From Loktanella gaetbuli (lineage in GTDB: Bacteria > Pseudomonadota > Alphaproteobacteria > Rhodobacterales > Rhodobacteraceae), in the NCBI RefSeq assembly GCF_020531945.1, contig NZ_JAJATZ010000003.1, positions 501,457-565,456 on the forward strand: a stretch of DNA of 64,000 nucleotides, written 5' to 3'. The notes under the pieces were generated by a model, which ran no database searches, was not told the DNA's origin, and was given only the letters and a program-made list of their open reading frames with translations. The number at the start of each line of letters is the position of its first letter. The first letter of the stretch is position 1. Positions 34,453 to 42,723 of the stretch are shown one piece after another. The position numbers and the translations under genes were made by a program.

Positions 34453-34893
34453 ATGACAACAACGGGTTTCGACGGCGCAAAGGTCGCCCTGTTCATCGGC
34501 GATCGGTTGCTGGTCATCCGCCGCGACGACCGACCCGACATCCTGTATCCCGATCACTGGGATTTTCCCGGTGGCGGGCGCGAAGGGGACGAAACGCCGT
34601 TCCAGACCGTGGCGCGCGAAACCTTGGAGGAGGTCGGATTGTCCCTGACACCTGCTGATATCTGCTGGCAGACCTGCGACCGATCCGACAGGGGTGTGGT
34701 CTGGTTTTTCGTGGCGCGGCTGCCGGGGGATGCCCGGGTCACATTCGGCGACGAAGGCCAGTTCTGGTGCCTCGCAACCGTGACAGAGGTGCTGCAATGG
34801 CCGGATGTCGCGGGCCAGTTGCAAAAACGGCTGGCCAACTGGCTGGCCGGGCAGGCCGCGTGCGACGTCCCGCCTGCGGCACCACCTGTCTGA
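34453..34893 (+). CDS. Nudix hydrolase
   Basis: A 146-residue Nudix protein; the box GGGREGDETPFQTVARETLEEVGL-type sequence (residues about 40-63) has the GX5EX7REUXEEXGU pattern. FPGGGRE precedes it. Substrate (for example oxidised nucleotide or ADP-ribose) cannot be told. Divergent from dinB, with which a role in nucleotide sanitation would fit. Confidence 0.9.
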   Translation: MTTTGFDGAKVALFIGDRLLVIRRDDRPDILYPDHWDFPGGGREGDETPFQTVARETLEEVGLSLTPADICWQTCDRSDRGVVWFFVARLPGDARVTFGDEGQFWCLATVTEVLQWPDVAGQLQKRLANWLAGQAACDVPPAAPPV

Positions 34894-34934
34894 AGCGGCC
34901 CTGCAACGGCAACACGGGTTGCACCGGTCCCATG

Positions 34935-34997
34935 CTTCTTCTGGTCAGAAATATTCCTCGGGGGGTGGCGCAGCCGCGGGGGCAGACAGCCCCCTGC
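34935..34997 (+). repeat. Dispersed GC-rich repeat, copy C
   Basis: CTTCTTCTGGTCAGAAATATTCCTCGGGGGG, then a GC segment, then GGGGGCAGACAGCCCCC. It matches the copy at 48279-48339 in order and length (about 62 bp) and lies in the gap between the Nudix gene and the hydantoinase-like gene. Confidence 0.6.
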
Positions 34998-35059
34998 ACA
35001 CATCGATGCTGACAGCGCCGTCGATCCTTGGCACAAGGCCGCTCAAAGGAGAGCGTGAC

Positions 35060-37072
35060 ATGGGCCACTTGCTGGGGATCGATACGGGCGGGACCTATAC
35101 CGATGCGGCTGTTCTGGACGGCGCCGCGACCCGTGTGCTGGGCCGTGCCAAGGCACTGACCTCGCGGCCTGATCTGTCGACCGGGGTCGCCGCCGCCATT
35201 GATGCCGCACTGGCGGCGGCAGACGTCACCCCTGCACAGATCGACATGGTATCGCTGTCGACGACCCTGGCCACCAATGCGCTGGTCGAGGGGCAGGGCG
35301 GGCGCGTGGCGCTTGTCTTCATCGGTTTCGATGCGGCAGAGTTGTCGCGCGGTGGCCTCGATGTGGCGCTGAACGGCGACCCGGTCATCGCGCTGGCGGG
35401 TGGGCACGACCACGCAGGCAGCGAGGCCGCACCGCTGGACCTTGTATCGCTGTCGTCGCAGGTCGCCGCGCTGGAGGGTGTCACCGGTTTCGCCGTCGCT
35501 GCGCGTTTTGCCACGCGTAACCCCGCGCACGAGCGCGCCGCACGCGATGCGATCCGGGCACAGACCGGACTGCCGGTGACCTGTTCGTTCGAACTTTCGG
35601 CGGACCTTGGTGGGCCGAAACGTGCCCTGACGGCGGTGCTGAACGCGCGACTGATCGGCATGATCGCGTCGCTGATCGATGCAGTCGAGGCGCATCTGGC
35701 GAAAATAGGAACCGGTGCGCGCCTGATGGTGGTGCGCGGCGATGGGGCGCTGATCCCCGCCGATCTGGCGCGTCGCCGGCCAATCGAAACGATCCTGTCC
35801 GGTCCCGCTGCATCCGCTGCGGGTGCTGCATGGCTGACGGATACGTCCCATGCGCTGGTGTCCGACATCGGCGGAACCACGACGGATATCTGCCAATTGA
35901 CCGACGGTCGTCCCCGGATCGACCCGCAGGGTGCGCTGGTGGGCGGCTTTCGCACCATGGTCGAGGCGGTCGCGATGCGGACCTGGGGGCTGGGTGGCGA
36001 CAGCGAGGTGCATCTGCAGGACGGGCTATCGGGCGATCTGCGCCTGGGGCCGCGCCGGGTGATGCCCATTGCATTGCTGGCCGTCAGCCAACCGACACTT
36101 GTGCACGCGGCGCTGGATCTCGCACTGACCGCGATCGGACCGCCGCTGGATGGCGGCACCTTTGCCGTCCCGCTGTGGTCGGCCCCACCCATGGGGCTGG
36201 ACAAGCGCGAGGCGTTGGTCGCGAGCCGCCTGTCGGAGGGGCCACGCCGCACCGGTGATGTCGTTCTCAGTCGGATGGAGGCACCGGCGCTGGCACGGCT
36301 TGTCACACGCGGGCTGGTGATGGTGGCGGGTGTCACGCCATCGGATGCGGCGCATGTGCTGGGCCTGACCGATCAATGGGATGGCCCCGCTGCCCAAAAG
36401 GCATTGACGCTGTTTGCCCGGCGCAGGCGTGGCGATGGCAGCTGCTGTGCCGCGGATGCAGGCGCGCTGGCGCGGCGGATCATCGATCAGGTTACGGCAC
36501 AGACGGCGGATTGTTTGTTGCAGGCCGCCTTTGCAGATGACGCGGGGGCCTGGGGGGATGCCACACCGGATGCGCTGGCGCGGCACCCGCTGACCCGGGC
36601 CGGGTTGGCACGGCACAACGGTCTGATCGCCACGCAATTGTCGCTGGCGGTGCCGGTGATCGGGCTGGGGGCATCTGCCGCCAGCTACTACGGCGCGGTG
36701 GGTGACGCGCTGCACACCCGGGTGATCGTGCCGGAACACGCTGATGTCGCCAATGCCATCGGTGCTGTGGTGGGGCAGGTGTCGCAGCATGCCACCGGGA
36801 CGGTCAGCGCGCCAGGGGGCGGCCGGTTTGTCGCGCATTTGTCGGATGGTCCAGCTTCATACGGCGACCCTGATACAGCGATGGATACGTTGATCGCGGA
36901 TTTGACCGCCACGGTGACGGCCCGCGCCGCCGATGCCGGGGTCAGTGACCCGCAAATCAATGTCGCGCGTGATATCAATCGCGCCGAGGTCGAGGGATCG
37001 GACACATTTTACGGGGCGACCATCCGTGTCACGGCACGTGGCCGCCCCCGCATCGCGAGGGACAGCGCATGA
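35060..37072 (+). CDS. Hydantoinase/oxoprolinase family protein (HyuA-like)
   Basis: A 670-residue HyuA-type protein: N-terminal actin-fold ATPase LLGIDTGGTYTDAAVLDG and STTLATNAL, DIGGTTTDI in the middle (about residue 275). HyuA subunits hydrolyse cyclic amides (hydantoin, 5-oxoproline) with ATP, normally paired with HyuB; no hyuB gene is adjacent. AAAGGAG precedes ATG 35060; the frame is open further upstream but that part covers the repeat element. ATGA overlap with the next gene. Confidence 0.87.
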   Translation: MGHLLGIDTGGTYTDAAVLDGAATRVLGRAKALTSRPDLSTGVAAAIDAALAAADVTPAQIDMVSLSTTLATNALVEGQGGRVALVFIGFDAAELSRGGLDVALNGDPVIALAGGHDHAGSEAAPLDLVSLSSQVAALEGVTGFAVAARFATRNPAHERAARDAIRAQTGLPVTCSFELSADLGGPKRALTAVLNARLIGMIASLIDAVEAHLAKIGTGARLMVVRGDGALIPADLARRRPIETILSGPAASAAGAAWLTDTSHALVSDIGGTTTDICQLTDGRPRIDPQGALVGGFRTMVEAVAMRTWGLGGDSEVHLQDGLSGDLRLGPRRVMPIALLAVSQPTLVHAALDLALTAIGPPLDGGTFAVPLWSAPPMGLDKREALVASRLSEGPRRTGDVVLSRMEAPALARLVTRGLVMVAGVTPSDAAHVLGLTDQWDGPAAQKALTLFARRRRGDGSCCAADAGALARRIIDQVTAQTADCLLQAAFADDAGAWGDATPDALARHPLTRAGLARHNGLIATQLSLAVPVIGLGASAASYYGAVGDALHTRVIVPEHADVANAIGAVVGQVSQHATGTVSAPGGGRFVAHLSDGPASYGDPDTAMDTLIADLTATVTARAADAGVSDPQINVARDINRAEVEGSDTFYGATIRVTARGRPRIARDSA

Positions 37073-37416
37073 TCGGCATCATTTTCGAAGTGACACCCGC
37101 ACCGGGCAAAAAGGACGATTATCTGGCCATGGCCGCACAGATGCGCCCCTTGGTCGAACAGATCGACGGTTTCATTTCGGTCGAGCGGTTCCAGAGTCTG
37201 ACCAACCCTGACAAGCTGCTGTCGGTGTCGTTCTTTCGGGATGAAAAGGCACTGGACGACTGGCGCAGGCTGACGGCCCATCGGGGTGCCCAGCAGGCCG
37301 GACGCGACGGCATGTTCGCGGATTATCGTCTGCGGGTGGCCGGGGTGATCCGGGATTATGGCATGTTCGACCGCGATCAGGCCCCGGCCGACAGCCGCGA
37401 CGTGCACGGGGCCTAG
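37069..37416 (+). CDS. Antibiotic biosynthesis monooxygenase (ABM) domain protein
   Basis: A 115-residue ABM/dimeric alpha-beta barrel protein: MIGIIFEVTPAPGKKDDYL start and FISVERFQSLTNPDKLLSVS in the middle, DWRRLTAHRGAQQAGR near the end. Such small cofactor-free monooxygenases act on quinone-like or reactive molecules. It overlaps the HyuA-like gene by 4 bp and may act in the same pathway. Confidence 0.85.
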   Translation: MIGIIFEVTPAPGKKDDYLAMAAQMRPLVEQIDGFISVERFQSLTNPDKLLSVSFFRDEKALDDWRRLTAHRGAQQAGRDGMFADYRLRVAGVIRDYGMFDRDQAPADSRDVHGA

Positions 37417-37509
37417 AGGCCGTCACGTTGCAGCCTCTCACGTTAGCGTCAGGTCCGTTGCCAGTCCCCGCGACCTGCGTCAGGTTGTCCCAAGAGGAGA
37501 CCCCCGAGC

Positions 37510-38133
37510 ATGTTTGACGCCGCCGCACGCCGTCTGATCGACCCGCCGCTGAACCGCGCAGGCGCGCGTCTGGCCGCTGCGGGCTGGACGGCCAATGGTG
37601 TGACCTTGCTGGGACTGGCGCTGGGCGTGCTGTCGGCACTGGTCATCGCGCTGGGCGCGCCGCTGTTGGCGCTGATCCCGCTGTTGGCCAGCCGCATCGC
37701 CGATGGTCTGGACGGGGCCGTCGCCCGCGCAACGAAAGGCTCCGATTTTGGTGGCTACCTCGATATCGCTGCCGATTTCATGTTCTACGGAGCCGTTCCA
37801 TTCGCCTTTGTCGTTCTCGACCCCGCGCAGAACACATTGGCCGGGGCGTTCTTGCTGTTTGCGTTCTACGTCAATGGCACCAGTTTTCTGGGCTATGCCA
37901 TCCTGGCCGAAAAACACGGCCTGGAAACCCGCGCACAAGGGATCAAATCCCTGTATTATTCGAATGGCATTCTTGAAGGCACCGAAACCATCGTGTTCTT
38001 TGTTGTCATCTGCATGTTCCCGGCGGCGTTTCCTGCGCTGGCGTGGATGTTTGGAATGTTGTGTTTTCTGACCGCCGGACTTCGGATTTACGGCGCGTCG
38101 CGTATCTTTGTGGATAAAGGACCCTCTGCATGA
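37510..38133 (+). CDS. ynjF: CDP-alcohol phosphatidyltransferase family protein (YnjF-like)
   Basis: A 207-residue membrane protein with the full CDP-alcohol phosphotransferase motif DGLDGAVAR...GGYLDIAAD (DxxDGxxAR-x8-GxxxDxxxD, around residues 66-92) and about 5-6 membrane helices. The YnjF subgroup has no assigned product. ATGA overlap with the following ynjB-like gene. In E. coli ynjF is in the same cluster as ynjBCD, so the linkage is conserved across phyla. Confidence 0.85.
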   Translation: MFDAAARRLIDPPLNRAGARLAAAGWTANGVTLLGLALGVLSALVIALGAPLLALIPLLASRIADGLDGAVARATKGSDFGGYLDIAADFMFYGAVPFAFVVLDPAQNTLAGAFLLFAFYVNGTSFLGYAILAEKHGLETRAQGIKSLYYSNGILEGTETIVFFVVICMFPAAFPALAWMFGMLCFLTAGLRIYGASRIFVDKGPSA

Positions 38134-39323
38134 AATATCTCGCTCTACTCGCGGCCGTTGCGGCAACGCCCGCATGGTCGCAGGCCGACCCCACCGACTG
38201 GGATGCCGTGACATCTGCCGCACAGGGGCAGACCGTTTTCTGGAATGCCTGGGGCGGTTCCACGACGACCAATGACTTTATCGCGTGGGTCGCAGAGCGT
38301 GTGGCCGAGGATTATGGCGTCACGCTGGAACACGTAAAGCTGACGGATACCGGCGATGCCGTGACTCGCGTGCTAAGCGAAAAGCAGGCCGGCACCGACA
38401 CCGATGGTGCGATCGACATGATCTGGATCAACGGCGCGAATTTCGCCGCGATGAAAGAGGCTGATCTGTTGTTCGGGCCCTTTGCCGAACAGTTGCCGAA
38501 CTGGCAGTATGTCGACGTCGACGGCAAGACCGTGCAGACCGATTTCACCGTCCCCGTCGAAGGCTACGAATCCCCCTGGGCCATGGCGCAGGTCGTGTTT
38601 GTCTACGACAGCGCCGACATGGAACCGCTGGGATCGATGCAGTCCATTCTGGATTGGTCGACCGCCAACCCTGGCCGGTTCACCTATCCGCAGCCGCCGG
38701 ATTTTCTGGGCACCACGTTTCTGAAACAGGTGCTGGTCGATACGCTGGATGATCCCAACGTGCTGCAATCGCCCGCGACGGACGAAAACTACGACGCTGT
38801 GACAGCACCCCTGTGGGACTACCTCGATGCGTTGACGCCGACCCTGTGGCGCGAGGGGCGCGCATATCCCGCGACCGGCACGGCCATGTTCCCGCTGATC
38901 GCGGACGAGGAACTGGACCTGTCGATTTCCTTTTCGCCGGGTGCAGCCTCGACTGCGATCGCGAATTCCGAGCTGCCGGACACCGTGCGGACCTTTGTTC
39001 TGGACAAGGGCACCATCGGCAACGCCAGCTTTGTCGCGATTCCCTACAACTCTGGTAGTGCAGAGGGCGCGATGGTCGTCGCGAATTTCCTGATGTCGCC
39101 CGAGGCGCAGGCCCGTGCGCAGGACCCCGACGTGCTGGGCTATGGCACGGTGCTGGACATGGACAAACTGGATGCGGATCAGCGCGCGGCCTTTGACGCA
39201 TTGGAACTTGGCGTGGCCACGCTGTCGCCCGCTGAACTGGGCACCGTTCAGGCCGAACCGCATCCTAGCTGGATGACCCGCATCGCCGATGATTGGGTCA
39301 CCCGTTACGGCGTCGCGCAGTAA
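38130..39323 (+). CDS. ynjB: ABC transporter substrate-binding protein (YnjB-like)
   Basis: A 397-residue periplasmic binding protein with a signal peptide (cleavage after AWS, residue about 17). GQTVFWNAWGGSTTTNDFI at the start of the mature protein and the DMIWINGANFAAM segment match COG4134/YnjB. The natural ligand of this family is not known (it is related to thiamine and iron(III) binding proteins). ATGA overlap with ynjF. Confidence 0.88.
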   Translation: MKYLALLAAVAATPAWSQADPTDWDAVTSAAQGQTVFWNAWGGSTTTNDFIAWVAERVAEDYGVTLEHVKLTDTGDAVTRVLSEKQAGTDTDGAIDMIWINGANFAAMKEADLLFGPFAEQLPNWQYVDVDGKTVQTDFTVPVEGYESPWAMAQVVFVYDSADMEPLGSMQSILDWSTANPGRFTYPQPPDFLGTTFLKQVLVDTLDDPNVLQSPATDENYDAVTAPLWDYLDALTPTLWREGRAYPATGTAMFPLIADEELDLSISFSPGAASTAIANSELPDTVRTFVLDKGTIGNASFVAIPYNSGSAEGAMVVANFLMSPEAQARAQDPDVLGYGTVLDMDKLDADQRAAFDALELGVATLSPAELGTVQAEPHPSWMTRIADDWVTRYGVAQ

Positions 39324-39356
39324 CGGTGGCTTTGCCAGTGTTTCAGGTGATCGCAG

Positions 39357-39377
39357 CGCCCCCTTTCGGGGGCGTTT
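39357..39377 (+). terminator. Hairpin between ynjB and ynjC
   Basis: CGCCCCC-TTTC-GGGGGCG followed by TTT, 33 bp after the binding-protein stop and 4 bp before the chosen ynjC start. Likely an attenuator/stabiliser giving more binding protein than permease. It also leaves little room for a normal ribosome site for ynjC. Confidence 0.55.
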
Positions 39378-39381
39378 GCAC

Positions 39382-41091
39382 ATGCCGGGTCGCCCTGTGA
39401 CCCGGCGGCGGTTGTTGCCGGTCCTGCCGGCGCTGACGCTAGTTGCGATGTTGGGGCCAGTGGTGGCGGGTCTCTATGGCACCGTGCTGCCCGCCTTTGG
39501 CCATCTGCCCGCGGCGGGGCTGACCGGCCCGTCGCTGGAGGCGATGCGCGGCCTGTTCGACTGGCCGGGGTTGCCGCGTGCGGTGACGCTGTCGGTGACA
39601 ACAGGGATCACGACGACGGCCATCGCATTGGCCATCGTCATGGGGCTGGTTGCGGGCTGGTCCGGCACGGCGGCGTTTCGCGCGCTGGAACGTGCGCTGT
39701 CGCCGCTGCTGTCGGTGCCGCACGCGGCGGCGGCCTTTGGCCTTGCGTTTCTGATCGCGCCCTCGGGCTGGGTGGCGCGGGCTACCTCGCCCTGGCTGAC
39801 CGGATGGGACCGGCCGCCCGACCTGCTGATCGTGCAGGACACGTGGGGTCTGACCATGACGGCGGGTCTGGTCATCAAGGAAATTCCGTTCCTGCTGCTG
39901 ATGACACTGGCAGCACTGGGGCAGACCGATGCGGTGCGCGCCCGCACGATCGCCGCGTCCCTGGGGTATGGGCGCGTCACGGGGTGGCTGAAGTGCGTAT
40001 TACCGCGCGTCTATGCGCAGATCCGCCTGCCGGTCTATGTCGTGTTGGCCTACGGCATGAGCGTTGTTGACGTGGCGGTCATACTAGGACCGAACACACC
40101 GCCGCCGCTGTCCGTGCAGATTGTCCGCTGGATGGGAGAGCCCGATTTCGCGGCCCGCCTGCTGGCCAATGCGGGGGCCCTGCTGCAACTGGCGCTGGTG
40201 ATCGCAGCATTGGGCGTCTGGCGGCTGGCAGAAGGCATCGTCGCCTGGGCCGGGCGACGCTGGATCGTGGCGGGCGGGCGGTTCTGCGGTGATCGCACGA
40301 TCGCCGCTTCTGCACTGGGCCTGTCAGCGACCGCGGCCTTTGCGATTGCAGGGGGAATTGCCGTGCTGGTGGTCTGGTCGTTTGCGGGGTTCTGGGGATT
40401 CCCCGACGCGATGCCTGACGCGCTGACGTTGAAGAACTGGATGCGCCATGCCGCCGGATTGGGCGACGCACTGACGCAGACTGCCGTGATCGCCATCAGC
40501 GTCACTGCCGTGGCATTGGTCCTGACGATCGGCTGTCTGGAGGCCGAGCATCGGCACGGTTTGCGTATGACGCGGCGCGGCATGTGGTTGCTGTATCTGC
40601 CGCTGATCATTCCGCAGACGGCGTTTCTGCCGGGGCTTCAGACACTGCTCTTGAATGCGGGTGCAGACACCGGGCGGGCACCGGTCATGCTGGCGCATCT
40701 GGTGTTCGTTTTGCCCTATGTCTACCTGTCGCTTGCCGATCCGTTTCGGGCATGGGACGTGCGCAACGCGACCGTTGCCGCGGCATTGGGGGCCTCGCCC
40801 GACAGGGTGCTGTGGCGCGTGCGCCTGCCGATGCTGCTGCGCCCGTTGCTGACGGCCACAGCCATTGGCCTGTCGGTCAGTGTCGGACAATATCTGCCCA
40901 CGCTGCTGATCGGCGGCGGCCGGGTATCCACCCTCACGACCGAGGCCGTGGCGCTTGCCTCTGGCGGGGACCGGCGCGCCATCGCGACCTACGGGTTGAT
41001 GCAGACCGCGGCGGCGCTGGTGCCATTCGCGCTGGCCCTTGGCATACCCGCGCTGATCTGGCGCAATCGCAAAGGACTGCAACATGGATAA
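39382..41091 (+). CDS. ynjC: ABC transporter permease, fused two-domain type (YnjC-like)
   Basis: A 569-residue permease with two successive BPD_transp_1 halves (each with about 6 helices; EAA-type loops around AASLGYGRVTGWLKCVLPRV and AAALGASPDRVLWRVRLPML), the single-chain architecture also seen in ThiP and SfuB. Start ATG 39382 (MPGRPVTRRRLLPVLPALTL) is the likely one, but a ribosome site is not evident; TTG 39376 is an alternative. Confidence 0.85.
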   Translation: MPGRPVTRRRLLPVLPALTLVAMLGPVVAGLYGTVLPAFGHLPAAGLTGPSLEAMRGLFDWPGLPRAVTLSVTTGITTTAIALAIVMGLVAGWSGTAAFRALERALSPLLSVPHAAAAFGLAFLIAPSGWVARATSPWLTGWDRPPDLLIVQDTWGLTMTAGLVIKEIPFLLLMTLAALGQTDAVRARTIAASLGYGRVTGWLKCVLPRVYAQIRLPVYVVLAYGMSVVDVAVILGPNTPPPLSVQIVRWMGEPDFAARLLANAGALLQLALVIAALGVWRLAEGIVAWAGRRWIVAGGRFCGDRTIAASALGLSATAAFAIAGGIAVLVVWSFAGFWGFPDAMPDALTLKNWMRHAAGLGDALTQTAVIAISVTAVALVLTIGCLEAEHRHGLRMTRRGMWLLYLPLIIPQTAFLPGLQTLLLNAGADTGRAPVMLAHLVFVLPYVYLSLADPFRAWDVRNATVAAALGASPDRVLWRVRLPMLLRPLLTATAIGLSVSVGQYLPTLLIGGGRVSTLTTEAVALASGGDRRAIATYGLMQTAAALVPFALALGIPALIWRNRKGLQHG

Positions 41092-41716
41092 GGGGCTAAC
41101 CCTGCGGGATGTCCGCATCTCGAAGAACGGCGCGCCAATGGTGGCGCTGGACCGGCATATCGCGCCCGGGCAGGTGCTGTCCGTCATGGGGCCGTCCGGT
41201 GTGGGCAAATCGACATTGCTGTCGTTTGTCACCGGCACGCTGCCACCTGCCTTTACCGCCACGGGGCGCGTCCTGCTGGATGGGCGGGACGTGACGGACA
41301 CCCCGCCGCACCAGCGCATGATCGGTATCCTGTTTCAGGACGATCTGCTGTTTCCTCATCTGAGCGTGGGTGAAAACCTGGCCTTTGGTCTGCGGCCCGG
41401 CGGTAGCCGCAGCCAGCGCCGTTCCAAGGTGGATGCGGCCCTTGCCGAGGTCGATCTGGAGGGGTTTGCCGACCGCGATCCCGCCACGCTTTCTGGGGGC
41501 CAAAAGGCGCGGGTCGCGCTTATGCGGATGCTGCTGTCAGATCCCTGTGCCCTGCTGCTGGACGAGGCGTTTTCCCGTCTGGATGCAGCACTCCGCGCGC
41601 AGGTCCGTGATCTGGTCTTTGCCCGCGCGTGCGACCGCGATCTGCCAGTGCTGATGGTCACGCATGATGCAGAGGATGCGGCGGCGGCAGGTGGTGCCGT
41701 CGTGACGCTGGGCTAG
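41084..41716 (+). CDS. ynjD: ABC transporter ATPase (YnjD-like)
   Basis: A 210-residue ATPase: GPSGVGKSTLLSF Walker A, LSGGQKARVALMRMLL signature, LLLDEAFSRLDAAL Walker B. Its start lies inside the 3' end of ynjC (8 bp overlap). It ends on TAG that shares the CTAG tetranucleotide with the convergent crtC stop, so the operon runs up to the edge of the photosynthesis genes. Confidence 0.9.
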   Translation: MDKGLTLRDVRISKNGAPMVALDRHIAPGQVLSVMGPSGVGKSTLLSFVTGTLPPAFTATGRVLLDGRDVTDTPPHQRMIGILFQDDLLFPHLSVGENLAFGLRPGGSRSQRRSKVDAALAEVDLEGFADRDPATLSGGQKARVALMRMLLSDPCALLLDEAFSRLDAALRAQVRDLVFARACDRDLPVLMVTHDAEDAAAAGGAVVTLG

Positions 41717-42723
41717 AACGTCCAGCCCGCGCGGCGCGGCACCCGGCAAGCCAGCATCGGTTTCAGCAGCGGTTGCCGGTAACGGGTCAGGTCCAGCGCC
41801 TCGTGCACGCCGGTGACGGATTCGCCGTTCAGCACGGTATCCACGGTGCTGCGCGAATAGAACGGCGCATCAAGCATGTTCAACCGCTGTTTTGGCGTAA
41901 CACCGGGATCGGCCCGTGTTTCGCGTTTCACCTGCCATAGGGATCGTTTGAACGGGGTCAGCGGGGGTGCAGCGACATGGGCCGCACCGCCATCACGGTC
42001 AAAGGCGATTGCAGTCTCGAACCCGCCGCCATCGCGCAGGGTCGCATCATAGAAACACGTGGCCCCGGAGGCCGTCGGATAGCGCCCCCATGTCCAGAAA
42101 TCGAAGTCCGCTTCCAGCGCGCGCGTGCCGAAATTGGCATCGAAGTAGCCGTGACCGTCCCATTGCCAACCATCCGATTCCAGATCCACAGCGATATCGG
42201 CGATGGGCGCAAAGGGTCGCCAGACATGGGCGCCGTCCGTGGTCAGTGGCAATTCCACCCCTGTCACCGCTTGCGGTGTCAGCGTGATCGTGCCGCGCAC
42301 CCGGCTGATGATGGGGGGGGCACTGATTTCGTCGATGGAAATCACCAGTTTGCCGTCCTGCCAATGCATTGACGACGGGCCGACGGTCAGCGTGTCGTCA
42401 GTGGTGCGCAAGGCCGCGCGGCCACGGTCAGTCATGGTGAACCGGGCGCCGGGTCCGTAGGTGGCGACATTGATGCAGCAGTGGTTTGCAGGATCGCGGC
42501 GGCCAGACCATTTGTACCACGGTGAAAACACCGATCCGATAAAACCGATCACGCTCACGGCCCGCTTGCCGTCGTGGCTGACGCCATCGACATACCACCA
42601 GGCATAGCCGTCGGGCGGGACCTCTAGGTCAAAGACAGGTCGTGTTTCATCGCCTCTGCCGCATGCTGGCCGGAGAGTGCGGCCATCGGCACCCCCGCCC
42701 CCGGATGTGCGCCGCCCCCGCAC
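41713..42723 (-). CDS. crtC: Carotenoid 1,2-hydratase (hydroxyneurosporene synthase)
   Basis: CrtC adds water to the 1,2 double bond of acyclic carotenoids. The conserved region PPDGYAWWYVDGVSHDGKRA, IGFIGSVFSPWYKWSGRRDP and the C-terminal segment MLDAPFYSRSTVDTVLNGE are all present. Start uncertain: no ATG lies between the crtD stop and the conserved region. I used GTG 42723, which includes the conserved N-terminal strand and overlaps crtD by 100 bp; GTG 42558 or 42552 would give about 280 residues, the length quoted for Rhodobacter CrtC. Read from the crtD promoter. Confidence 0.9.
   Translation of the reverse strand: MRGRRTSGGGGADGRTLRPACGRGDETRPVFDLEVPPDGYAWWYVDGVSHDGKRAVSVIGFIGSVFSPWYKWSGRRDPANHCCINVATYGPGARFTMTDRGRAALRTTDDTLTVGPSSMHWQDGKLVISIDEISAPPIISRVRGTITLTPQAVTGVELPLTTDGAHVWRPFAPIADIAVDLESDGWQWDGHGYFDANFGTRALEADFDFWTWGRYPTASGATCFYDATLRDGGGFETAIAFDRDGGAAHVAAPPLTPFKRSLWQVKRETRADPGVTPKQRLNMLDAPFYSRSTVDTVLNGESVTGVHEALDLTRYRQPLLKPMLACRVPRRAGWTF

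Noticed and set aside
34805..35059. Upstream extension of the HyuA-like ORF
   Set aside because: The extension covers the Nudix gene end and the dispersed repeat; the GGAG-preceded ATG 35060 begins the conserved domain.
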